Notes: generated by a model from the letters alone, not told the origin. 8,158 bases of DNA from an uncultured Sutterella sp. (GCA_905206365.1 CAJLHF010000066.1:1-8158), one strand, 5' to 3'. Shown: positions 1-5,488, counted from the first letter of the stretch. Numbers and translations: made by a program.

Positions 1-47
1 CCTGCGCTTGGGACTTGCACCCTTGAGAACGTGCCCATGCCGAGCAC

Positions 48-356
48 ACAAAGAACGGGGAGTGTGCGAACACTCCCCGAAGCGATGTGCGGCGTGCGTC
101 CCGAAGGCTCGCGCGTCAAGCGTCGACACCCTTCGAAGCACGACGGTTCCGCCGCCGCAACCGTGCGAGGCGCGCGGTCCCCGGCCTTCTGACAAATGCA
201 TCCCCCGATGCAAGGCCGACGCACCTCTTTCGACAAACCCGTATCCGTTCGTCGATTGACGTATGTCCCTTCACCCACGGCGAAGGCAACGCCCTAAGGC
301 GTCGCGGATCCTTCCGCGTGCGTTGCGCCGAACGTGCTTCCCGACGCGCCGCATTG
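48..356 (-). ncRNA. Candidate non-coding RNA of about 310 nt (unrecognised family)
   Basis: This interval is bounded by a sigma70-like promoter (363-390) and a terminator-like hairpin (50-79), both on the minus strand. No reading frame inside it resembles a known protein, and the open frames are the arginine- and alanine-rich kind expected by chance at this G+C. It contains several local hairpins: 303-308 with 313-318 (6 bp), 289-293 with 298-302 (5 bp, directly abutting the former), 197-201 with 208-212 nested inside 183-187 with 213-217, and 143-148 with 159-164. I looked for RNase P RNA, tmRNA, 6S and SRP RNA signatures and saw none. Alternatively it may be only the 3' end of the lipoprotein transcript or plain spacer. 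The boundaries are inferred from the promoter and terminator and not observed. Confidence 0.3.
50..79 (-). terminator. Rho-independent terminator candidate, minus strand
   Basis: The arms at 56-65 and 70-79 form a perfect 10-bp inverted repeat around a 4-base loop (66-69). Read on the minus strand, the hairpin is followed at once by TTCTTT (55 down to 50), an imperfect but usable U-tract. Read on the plus strand it is followed by AAGCGATG, so it would not terminate plus-strand transcripts. It could end a transcript started at the promoter at 363-390, or read-through from the lipoprotein gene at 485-1069. Confidence 0.55.
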
Positions 357-362
357 AGGGTC

Positions 363-390
363 ATTCTACGCCATCCCGTCGTTTTGTCTA
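363..390 (-). promoter_or_regulatory. Sigma70-like promoter, minus strand
   Basis: On the minus strand there is TAGACA (385-390, 5 of 6 matches to TTGACA), a 16-base spacer, and TAGAAT (363-368, 5 of 6 matches to TATAAT). This is the best-matching -35/-10 pair I found in the window. The predicted start is near 356, transcribing leftward into the gene-free stretch. An inverted repeat (374-380 with 406-412) overlaps the spacer and could be an operator. Confidence 0.4.
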
Positions 391-484
391 GTCCTTTCGT
401 AGGGTGACGGGACGCGAAATACGCCTTTCGAGTTATATCGGTTTCCCTTGGGGGTCGTCGTTCGCGGAGATGCGCCTCGGGGCC

Positions 485-1069
485 TCAATGGTAGGCGACG
501 GGGCGGGGAAAGAGCTGATCGACAAGGTCGCGCACGATCCGCTCGGGGTCCCCGAAGGGGCCGGGCGTAAGCGCATTCCCGGCGGCGTCGGCGTCGCACT
601 TCCAGGCCGCGCGTTTGGCTTCGCCCGTGACGGCGTCGCGAAAATCCAAAGTCAAGCGTTCGGGCAGTTCGCTGAAGCCCTTCGACGATACGGCCGAAAT
701 CGTCACGGTCGTACGACAACGATGCGCCTCGGGCGAAGCACCCCGATCGAGGAGTCGAACGCGAAAGCCCCGGTCGTCGAGCGCTCCGCGCACGGCCAGA
801 TCCAAGGACGGCGAATAGCCTTCGCCGGGAATCAGGCAGGCTTCGACGCCCGCTTCGGGAAAGTTCGCAAGGCGCGAAACGCGCGCGGCCGCATCGGGAC
901 CGCTCGGCGCGTCGCCGCGCCAAGCACACCCCGAGACCGACCCCGCAAGCGCCAACGCAAGCGCACAGAGTCCGAGCGTGCGACGACGGGTACGCTCCCG
1001 AATGCTTTCGGGGGCACGCGACGAAAGGGTTCGAAGCAAGGGAACCGAATTCGGACGGGATGACGGCAT
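485..1069 (-). CDS. Outer-membrane-type lipoprotein, resembles the Sbal_3080 family
   Basis: The 194-residue product has an arginine-rich segment (24-30), a hydrophobic stretch (31-47) and a lipobox V-S-G-C with the lipidated cysteine at 48, so it should be a lipoprotein processed by signal peptidase II. The mature part of about 147 residues carries cysteines at 78, 118 and 158 and ends in a V-D-Q-L-F-P motif (183-188). The order of elements (ACLI near the mature N-terminus, a DRGFRVRLL strand, a mid-domain cysteine, a terminal LFP) recalls small proteobacterial lipoproteins of the Sbal_3080 type, whose function is unknown; this is pattern memory and not a search result. The start is ATG at 1069, with GGAG 11 bases upstream. 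The n-region is unusually long (30 residues), and a TTG at codon 11 is possible but lacks a ribosome site. The gene is divergent from the operon beginning at 1421. The long open frame on the other strand (404-1063) is a GC-rich shadow. Confidence 0.78.
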   Translation of the reverse strand: MPSSRPNSVPLLRTLSSRAPESIRERTRRRTLGLCALALALAGSVSGCAWRGDAPSGPDAAARVSRLANFPEAGVEACLIPGEGYSPSLDLAVRGALDDRGFRVRLLDRGASPEAHRCRTTVTISAVSSKGFSELPERLTLDFRDAVTGEAKRAAWKCDADAAGNALTPGPFGDPERIVRDLVDQLFPRPVAYH

Positions 1070-1325
1070 TCTTCAAAAATCTCCGCTCGAGTCGGGCGCG
1101 CTTCTCGAAAAGCGCACCTGCAATTTATTAAGGTTAGCGCAATCGCACGCAGGCGGCGGACGGCTTTCGTGCGAAGGGACAAGAAACGAACGAACCGCGG
1201 AAACAAACGGCATCGAGCCCGCCTCGCTGGACTTTTGAGCCTCGCGTTGCCAAAAACCGTCCGCCCGCCATTCTCCTCCTTGCAACAGTCTGCAAACGCG
1301 CGAAAACACGCCGGCGCGCTTCCTC

Positions 1326-1331
1326 TACAAT
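1326..1331 (+). promoter_or_regulatory. Possible -10 box for the 1421-3175 operon
   Basis: TACAAT matches the sigma70 -10 consensus at 5 of 6 positions and points toward the gene at 1421. No good -35 lies 16-18 bases upstream, where the sequence is A-rich (AAAACA); the nearby TTGCAA at 1280-1285 is too far away. If used, the start would be near 1338. The leader would then be about 80 bases and contain the whole inverted repeat at 1353-1389. Confidence 0.3.
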
Positions 1332-1352
1332 GTGCGAATTTCGCGATTCCCC

Positions 1353-1389
1353 GGGGACGGGCCTCCGCCGACGTCCGAGGCCCGTCCCC
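1353..1389 (+). repeat. Perfect 13-bp inverted repeat in the operon leader
   Basis: The arms at 1353-1365 and 1377-1389 are exact reverse complements (GGGGACGGGCCTC in the left arm), with an 11-base spacer. The RNA hairpin would have 11 G-C pairs among 13. It is not followed by a T-run on either strand (plus: TTCACCCC), so it is not a standard terminator. It ends 31 bases before the ATG at 1421, in a leader with no Shine-Dalgarno. It may be a leader hairpin affecting translation or mRNA stability, a transcriptional operator, or a rho-type roadblock. Confidence 0.6.
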
Positions 1390-1420
1390 TTCACCCCACA
1401 GAATCCAGCCCGATCCCACC

Positions 1421-2083
1421 ATGAGCTCCCCGCGCACCGCCCCCCGCACTTCCGGCCGCAAACGCACCGTCTCCCAGGAACCCCCGCGTCTTTTCGAACC
1501 GAAATGGGTGTGCGCGGCGAGTCTTCTCTTCACGCCGATCTACGGCGGGCTTTTGCAGGCCCGCAATTGGGATTCGCTCGGCAACCCCGACGAAGCCCGA
1601 GCCTCGCGCCACTGGGTGCGGATGTCGATCTGGCTTGTGGTTCTTTATTTCGTCATGCAGGTCCTCTTTCGCAACGAGCCCGTCATGACGTATGCGGGTC
1701 CTTACTTCCTTTTCGTACTGTGGGCCGCGTGGATGCTCACGAGCGGCATGCGACAGCTCCGTTACGTGAAGACCCAAGTGCCCGAGTACGAGCGACTCCC
1801 CTTCGGGCGCACGATGTCGATGGGCGTCCTCGGGTGGGTGCTCTACGGGATGATTTCCGCCACGATCACGCTCGCGCTTGTTCTGACGGGGTTCGAACCC
1901 CTTGAAGTCGCAGGCACCGCGGGGACCTCCGAAACGGGTGTCGTCATCAGCCGCGAGCCCGGAGCCGAAGAGCCCGTCGTGCGTCCGATGACGCCCGAAG
2001 AGTCCGAAGCCGCCGCCAAGCAGGTGGAAGAAGCGGGTATCGGACGCGTGACGGTTTCGCCCGACTTCGGCGCGAAGCCCTGA
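1421..2083 (+). CDS. Small multi-pass inner-membrane protein of unknown function
   Basis: This predicted 220-residue protein has a basic, proline-rich N-terminus (1-28). It has three clear hydrophobic segments (69-83, 91-110, 133-156) and a shorter one at 29-46 that runs into the motif LFTPIYGGLLQARNWDSLG. I recall similar F-x-P-x-x-G-x-x-L-x-x-x-N-W-x-x-L-G segments at the start of uncharacterised proteobacterial membrane proteins, but I cannot name a family. The tail (157-220) is hydrophilic and rich in alanine and glutamate; its side of the membrane is uncertain. I chose ATG 1421 because the product then begins just before the conserved-looking part. The frame stays open back to 1169, but that would translate through the leader hairpin and presumed promoter. 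No Shine-Dalgarno is visible. The next gene starts 24 bases after the stop, so the two are probably cotranscribed. Confidence 0.72.
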   Translation: MSSPRTAPRTSGRKRTVSQEPPRLFEPKWVCAASLLFTPIYGGLLQARNWDSLGNPDEARASRHWVRMSIWLVVLYFVMQVLFRNEPVMTYAGPYFLFVLWAAWMLTSGMRQLRYVKTQVPEYERLPFGRTMSMGVLGWVLYGMISATITLALVLTGFEPLEVAGTAGTSETGVVISREPGAEEPVVRPMTPEESEAAAKQVEEAGIGRVTVSPDFGAKP

Positions 2084-2107
2084 TTCCCCGTCCTCTTTTC
2101 GAGCACC

Positions 2108-3175
2108 ATGTCCCGGCGGCTTGACGAGACCTTCCGCATTCCCGGGCCGCCCCGTTCGGAGACGACCCGCACGGAAAGCGGTCGAAGTCGTCCGCTTTCC
2201 GCCGCCGAGGCACTCGAGCGGCGCGAAGCCGTCGAGCGGGCGGCCGAGGCGGGCGACCCCGAAGCCCGGGTCGAGCTCGCCCGACGACTCCTCTCGGAAG
2301 CAACGCACTGGACGCACAACCGCCGCGCGCGACGGCTTCTCGATCGGGTGCTCGACGAGCCCGCAACACGCACGTCGAACGTGCGCGCTCGGGCCCTCTA
2401 CCTCAAAGGCCTCACCCTTTTGCGCGGACAAGGCGTTCCGCGCGACCCCGAGACCGGGGCGCGCGCCGTCGAAGCCGCGGCCTGGGCGGGAGTAACGGAG
2501 GCCGAAGTCGACGCCGCACGCCTCGCCCGACTCGGCTTGGGGCGCAACGCCTCCCTCGAAGACGCCCTTTACTGGTGGCGGCTTGCGGCCGCGGCCGGGA
2601 ATCTCGAAGCCCAGCGCGAAACGGGGCGCGCTTACCGCGACGGTCTCGGCACCGCGGTCGACTTCGCGCAGGCCGCCCGATGGCTCGGGGAGGCCGCCGA
2701 AAAAGGCGACTCGGCGGCGCAATACGAATCGGCCCTGTTGCAGTTGCGGCGCGACAACCCCGACCGCGACCCCGCGGCGGCCCGCCGCTGGATGAAAGAA
2801 GCTGCGCTCTCGGGGAACGTCGACGCGCAGTACCGACTCGGGCTCTTTTACTGGTCGGGCACGGGCGGCTCCGTCAACCTGCGACTTGCCGTTCGGTGGC
2901 TCGCCCGCGCGGCCGAGGGCGAAAGCGCCCGGGCGGCGGCCACGCTCGCGGGCCTTTTCCTGACGGGAAACGTGTTCGAACTCAACCGCCTCCACGCCTG
3001 GATTCTTCTGCAGCGTGCCAAGGCGCTCGGCGACCCGACGGCGGACGCGACCGCCCTCGGACTCAAAGACCTGCTCGACCCGAGGGAGCGTTCGGAAGGA
3101 CGCAAGCTCCTCAAACGCTGCCCCGACACGAAGTCGCTTCTCGAAGCGCTCCTCCCCAAAAACTGGAAGCGCTGA
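2108..3175 (+). CDS. Sel1-like (TPR-type) repeat protein
   Basis: The 355-residue product is built from Sel1-like repeats, alpha-helical pairs of about 36 residues that usually serve as protein-binding scaffolds. Repeats are readable at about 94-129 (LYLKGLTLLRGQGVPRD), 165-201 (AQRETGRAYRDGLGTAVD), 202-237 and 238-273 (AQYRLGLFYWSGTGGSVN), with degenerate copies around 45-80, 130-164 and 274-309. The typical A-x-x-W-x-x-x-A-A-x-x-G step appears as YWWRLAAAAGN, RWLGEAAEKGD, RWMKEAALSGN and RWLARAAEG. There is no signal peptide or membrane segment, so it is probably cytoplasmic, unlike many secreted Sel1 proteins. The start is ATG 2108 with only a weak upstream purine stretch; translation is possibly helped by the gene 24 bases upstream. 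The partner and process are unknown. Its pairing with a membrane protein suggests, as inference, a membrane-associated assembly. Confidence 0.87.
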   Translation: MSRRLDETFRIPGPPRSETTRTESGRSRPLSAAEALERREAVERAAEAGDPEARVELARRLLSEATHWTHNRRARRLLDRVLDEPATRTSNVRARALYLKGLTLLRGQGVPRDPETGARAVEAAAWAGVTEAEVDAARLARLGLGRNASLEDALYWWRLAAAAGNLEAQRETGRAYRDGLGTAVDFAQAARWLGEAAEKGDSAAQYESALLQLRRDNPDRDPAAARRWMKEAALSGNVDAQYRLGLFYWSGTGGSVNLRLAVRWLARAAEGESARAAATLAGLFLTGNVFELNRLHAWILLQRAKALGDPTADATALGLKDLLDPRERSEGRKLLKRCPDTKSLLEALLPKNWKR

Positions 3176-3682
3176 GGACGGGCATTTTCCCCCTATCGTT
3201 TACGTCCGATCGCTCCGACTGTTGGATTTTTACAACACTTCCGTAGAAATTTTTTCTTCTTTTTTCGACGTTCTTTTCCGCTCCGTTGAAGTCGCTTGCC
3301 GACCCCTCGTTCGGGACGTCTTTCACGTCGTTTTCAGGAGACCGGAGAGAGACTTTCAAGTCCTTTTCCGAGGTCCGTTCGAGGTCCTGTTCGCAGCCGG
3401 TTCGGGACGTCTTCGAGACGCCTTCCGACACCCCCCTTTTTTGGCGGCTTCGGGATGACTTTGGGAGGAATTTCGGATGGAATTTCGAATTGGGAACGAG
3501 GGGACTCCGCGACGTGCGTCGCCCTCTTTTTACGACGGCTCGCATCGACTTTTGTCGACTTCCGGGCGACCGTTTTTCCGTTCCTTTTTCACCGTCCTTT
3601 CGAACCCCTTAAAGCCCCTTCAAGAGCTCGATCACACCCCGACCGTTCTTCCCGGGGCGATCCTCGTGCGGCATCCGTCTCG

Positions 3683-3709
3683 CTTTCCCTTTCCCCTCTC
3701 TCCCCTCTC
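3683..3709 (+). repeat. 27-base polypyrimidine tract with mirror repeat
   Basis: Positions 3683-3709 contain only C and T on the plus strand. Inside, TCCCCTCTCTCCCCT (3692-3706) is a perfect 15-base mirror repeat centred on 3699. Homopurine-homopyrimidine mirror repeats are the known requirement for intramolecular triplex (H-DNA). The purine strand has only three G-runs of three or more, so a four-run G-quadruplex is not supported. Confidence 0.55.
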
Positions 3710-3711
3710 GT

Positions 3712-3742
3712 CGAACCGGTTCGGAGGCCCTTCGAGGCCTCC
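3712..3742. repeat. Adjacent palindrome and inverted repeat
   Basis: CGAACCGGTTCG (3712-3723) is a perfect 12-bp palindrome. Directly abutting it, 3723-3729 (GGAGGCC) and 3736-3742 (GGCCTCC) form a perfect 7-bp inverted repeat with a 6-base loop. Neither is followed by a T-run. They lie just after the polypyrimidine tract and about 40 bases before the terminator at 3780-3802. Confidence 0.45.
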
Positions 3743-3779
3743 CCCCGGCGAATGCCGATTGGTCGCCCGTGCGCGACGG

Positions 3780-3802
3780 GGGCCTTGCATCAAGCCCTTT
3801 TT
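3780..3802 (+). terminator. Rho-independent terminator candidate, plus strand
   Basis: GGG-CTTG (3780-3787, with one bulged C at 3783) pairs with CAAG-CCC (3791-3797) around a CAT loop, giving 7 bp, followed directly by TTTTT (3798-3802). This would stop rightward transcription. It lies 605 bases after the Sel1 gene stop, so it either ends a very long 3' UTR or closes an unrecognised transcript starting between 3176 and 3780. Confidence 0.45.
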
Positions 3803-4800
3803 CTTCGCGCAACGCCCCCTTTTTCAGACTCGGAACATGCTCCCGCAACGCGGCAACGGACCGGGTCGGACGGCGAGCAAACGACACAAACGCCAAGCAC
3901 GAAACACCGCTTTCCGGCTGCGATCGGGCTCGCCGCAATCGTCGAAAAGTCCGCCCGCCCGACCTCTAGGCCCCGATCGCGGCATGAAAGAGGCTGGAAT
4001 AAATTCTCCGAAACTTCCGAAAATCGTCGTGTTTTCCAAGGATTTATGCTTACCCCCAAAGGAGTTCCGGTCGCGCGTTCGACCTTCCGCACGGCATCGC
4101 CGAAACGTCTCGAAAGCGAACCGAACACAACCGAATCCCTAGGCATTTCGGTCCTGCCGCAGAGGTCGCATCCGTCTCGCGAGATCGTCTTCTTCCTCAT
4201 ATCCGCTCCCGGCTCGAAGCCCGTCGACGGATGCGCGACCGGAAGGCTCGCTATGCATTTCTTGAGGCATTTGCCCTCGCCCGGATCTGCTCGGACTCTC
4301 CTGGGCGCTCCGTCCTCGGGCGCCCCTTCGAAACCTACCGACGCCGTTCTCAGCCCCTTTTTCGTGCCGTGCCGGGAGTGCTTTTTCTCGAGTACGCGCT
4401 TCGATCGATATCCTTTCCGGAAACGTTGACCGACCGTGATCGATCGACCGACGGACCGCGTTTCGAGCGGTATTCGGGGTGGCATTCGGAGATGTTTTCT
4501 CGTCGCCTTTCGCAATACCCTTGAAGAGCTTTCGGAGGAGTTCGAAGCCGCCGCCGCACGCGCTTTTCGTTATTTGCCCCCGCCCGGCGGGTCCTGCCCG
4601 AAAGCATGCCTCCGCTCCTTTTCGACCGAGTGGAAAACGCCCCCGATAGCCCCCCGTTCGCACTCCGAAAGCCGCTCTCGATACCCCTTTCGGGCGAGCT
4701 CGCCGACCCCGTTCACGAAGTGCGTCGTCCGCCCCGAAGAACGCCTCGTCGACCCTTCTTTTCCCCTGCCGCACGGCCCGTTTCCAATGATGCAGGTAGG

Positions 4801-5188
4801 TTAACCCTGATGGCGCTCGGCGCCCCAGAGCCTACAATGACTCCCAAGCGGTCGATGCAACGCGTCGGCGTCTTTTCGAAGCACCCCGGCGTGCGGAATC
4901 TCCGCACCGATCGGATCGGGTTCCGACACCCTCGGCCCGTCCCCTCGGGAGGCGTTTCGAAAAGGCACCGAACCGCACTTTCCTGCGTTCGAGCCGTGAC
5001 GAATGCAATTGGACGGCAAACCCTCATGAGGATCAATCGCGGGTTTGTCGATTGCAGGGTCGTACCGCGGTACGGCTCCTTGTGGCAGCGGGTTGCCGAC
5101 GACCTTCTGCCGACTCAAACCTAACCGAAAGAAGGAGAGGGCCCCTCCCGCATGTCGTCGTGCGGGGAATACGGCACCGTAAAAATCT
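4801..5188 (+). promoter_or_regulatory. Structured region upstream of the HU gene, possible long leader
   Basis: A TACAAT box (4833-4838) preceded by a GGCGC-TCG-GCGCC hairpin (4812-4824) could start a transcript near 4845, which would give HU a leader of about 340 bases. No convincing -35 is present. The stretch then contains GTGCGGA-ATC-TCCGCAC (4891-4907, perfect 7 bp). A nested stem follows: TGCAAT 5004-5009 with ATTGCA 5051-5056, and CAAACCC 5017-5023 with GGGTTTG 5041-5047. Next comes a perfect 14-bp palindrome, CGTACCGCGGTACG (5061-5074). GCCGT 4993-4997 could instead pair with ACGGC 5013-5017, an alternative fold. No known riboswitch signature was recognised. Confidence 0.4.
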
Positions 5189-5211
5189 ATGAACCGTTTG
5201 GAACTCGTTGA
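5152..5211 (+). CDS. Possible 19-codon leader ORF overlapping the HU start
   Basis: ATG at 5152 opens a 19-residue frame ending at TGA 5209-5211, 22 bases inside the HU gene and in a different frame. It is the first start codon after a strong AAGGAG (5132-5137; the longer purine run to 5140 shortens the spacing to 11 bases). The product would be hydrophilic, with one cysteine and no known motif. Its ATG lies in a 6-bp hairpin (5147-5152 with 5161-5166). Its role would be translational coupling to HU, whose own ATG lacks a ribosome site. It may not be translated at all. Confidence 0.25.
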   Translation: MSSCGEYGTVKIYEPFGTR

Positions 5212-5482
5212 ATGCCTGGCCGCCAAGTACGGCCACAAGATCGCCAAGACCGACATCGACCGCCTGCTCATTTCGTGCTTCGAACAGATCATCGATGCCT
5301 GCGCCGAAGGCCGTACCGTCACGTTGATCGGCTTTGGCACCTTCAAGGCCGTCGAAAGCGCCGCGCGTACGGGTCGCAACCCTTCGACGGGTCAGCTCAT
5401 CCACATCCCCGCGCAGCGCAAGCCCAAGTTCATCCCCGGCACGCGCTTCAAGGAAACGCTCAACCGCAAGGAAGAAGAATAA
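5189..5482 (+). CDS. HU-family DNA-binding protein (nucleoid-associated)
   Basis: The 97-residue product has the full HU/IHF fold: N-terminal dimerisation helices (2-40), the hallmark L-I-G-F-G-T-F turn (46-52), the A-A-R-T-G-R-N-P beta-arm (58-65) with the DNA-intercalating proline at 65, and a closing R-F-K-E-T-L-N helix (86-92). HU dimers bind and bend DNA without strong sequence preference and organise the nucleoid. Length is typical (about 90), with a short acidic end (EEE). Cysteines at 9, 30 and 38 in the helical core are unusual for HU. The start is forced to ATG 5189, since an in-frame TAA lies at 5180-5182. The nearest Shine-Dalgarno is 51 bases upstream. HU versus an IHF subunit cannot be settled here, but the sequence looks closer to HU. 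Confidence 0.93.
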   Translation: MNRLELVECLAAKYGHKIAKTDIDRLLISCFEQIIDACAEGRTVTLIGFGTFKAVESAARTGRNPSTGQLIHIPAQRKPKFIPGTRFKETLNRKEEE

Positions 5483-5488
5483 GTCCGG

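Larger units (their letters stand above)
1070..1420. promoter_or_regulatory. Divergent intergenic region between lipoprotein and membrane-protein genes
   Basis: This 351-base gap must hold the promoters of both flanking genes. On the lipoprotein side, an AT-rich patch at 1122-1133 (minus-strand TTAATAAATT) is the likeliest -10 zone, but no matching -35 is visible. A hairpin at 1098-1115 (6 bp plus two weaker pairs) would lie in the lipoprotein mRNA leader. On the operon side there is TACAAT at 1326-1331 and a large inverted repeat at 1353-1389, described separately. I see no gene in the gap. Confidence 0.5.
3176..4800. other. Long gene-free region with local pyrimidine bias
   Basis: I see no credible gene here. 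Open frames exist on both strands (for example 3296-4429 plus and 3790-4515 minus), but their products are serine-, arginine- and proline-rich, match no family I know and lack ribosome sites. Composition differs from the neighbours: 3241-3300 is about 43% G+C and 4021-4080 about 50%, against roughly 78% at 2641-2700. Purines make up only 28% of 3241-3300, 27% of 3541-3600 and 22% of 3661-3720 on the plus strand. Small elements include a 13-base repeat TTCGGGACGTCTT (3310-3322 and 3401-3413), a repeat GGAATTTCG (3467-3475 and 3479-3487), hairpins at 3509-3522 and 3545-3558, and a 10-bp palindrome at 4175-4184. It may be decayed coding sequence, an RNA-rich spacer or a former insertion. Confidence 0.55.

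Noticed and set aside
10..22. GGGACTTGCACCC, on the minus strand like a tRNA T-arm (GGG-TGCAAGT-CCC)
   Set aside because: The T-loop would start TGC and not TTC, and no acceptor, D or anticodon arms can be found around it.
366..1076. Long frames overlapping the lipoprotein gene on both strands (404-1063 plus, 366-1076 minus)
   Set aside because: They are shadows of the lipoprotein gene, which alone shows a lipobox, a ribosome site and family-like features.
1169..1420. In-frame N-terminal extension of the membrane protein back to ATG 1169
   Set aside because: It would be translated through the presumed promoter and the 13-bp inverted repeat, and its sequence has no domain-like character.
3214..3231. 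Weak hairpin followed by TTTTT shortly after the Sel1 stop
   Set aside because: Only 5 bp including a G-U pair; too weak to call as the operon terminator, though a transcript may still end here.
3509..3531. GCGAC-GTGC-GTCGC hairpin followed after four bases by TTTTT
   Set aside because: The stem is only 5 bp and separated from the T-run, weaker than the candidate at 3780-3802.
3111..3545. A 144-codon minus-strand frame with a lysine- and glutamate-rich product
   Set aside because: The composition follows from the purine-rich minus strand, and the frame overlaps the end of the well-supported Sel1 gene. No family is recognisable.
3296..4429. A 377-codon open frame on the plus strand in the gene-free region
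   Set aside because: The product is rich in serine, arginine, proline and phenylalanine throughout, has no recognisable domain and no ribosome site, and overlaps long open frames on the other strand. It fits a chance frame in DNA with few stop codons.
3790..4515. A 241-codon minus-strand frame
   Set aside because: It has a C-x-x-C pair (DLCGR region) but no coherent zinc-binding pattern, and no ribosome site or family resemblance.
4606..5124. A 172-codon plus-strand frame ending before HU
   Set aside because: It runs through the palindrome and hairpins of the HU leader. The protein is low in hydrophobic order and unlike any family.
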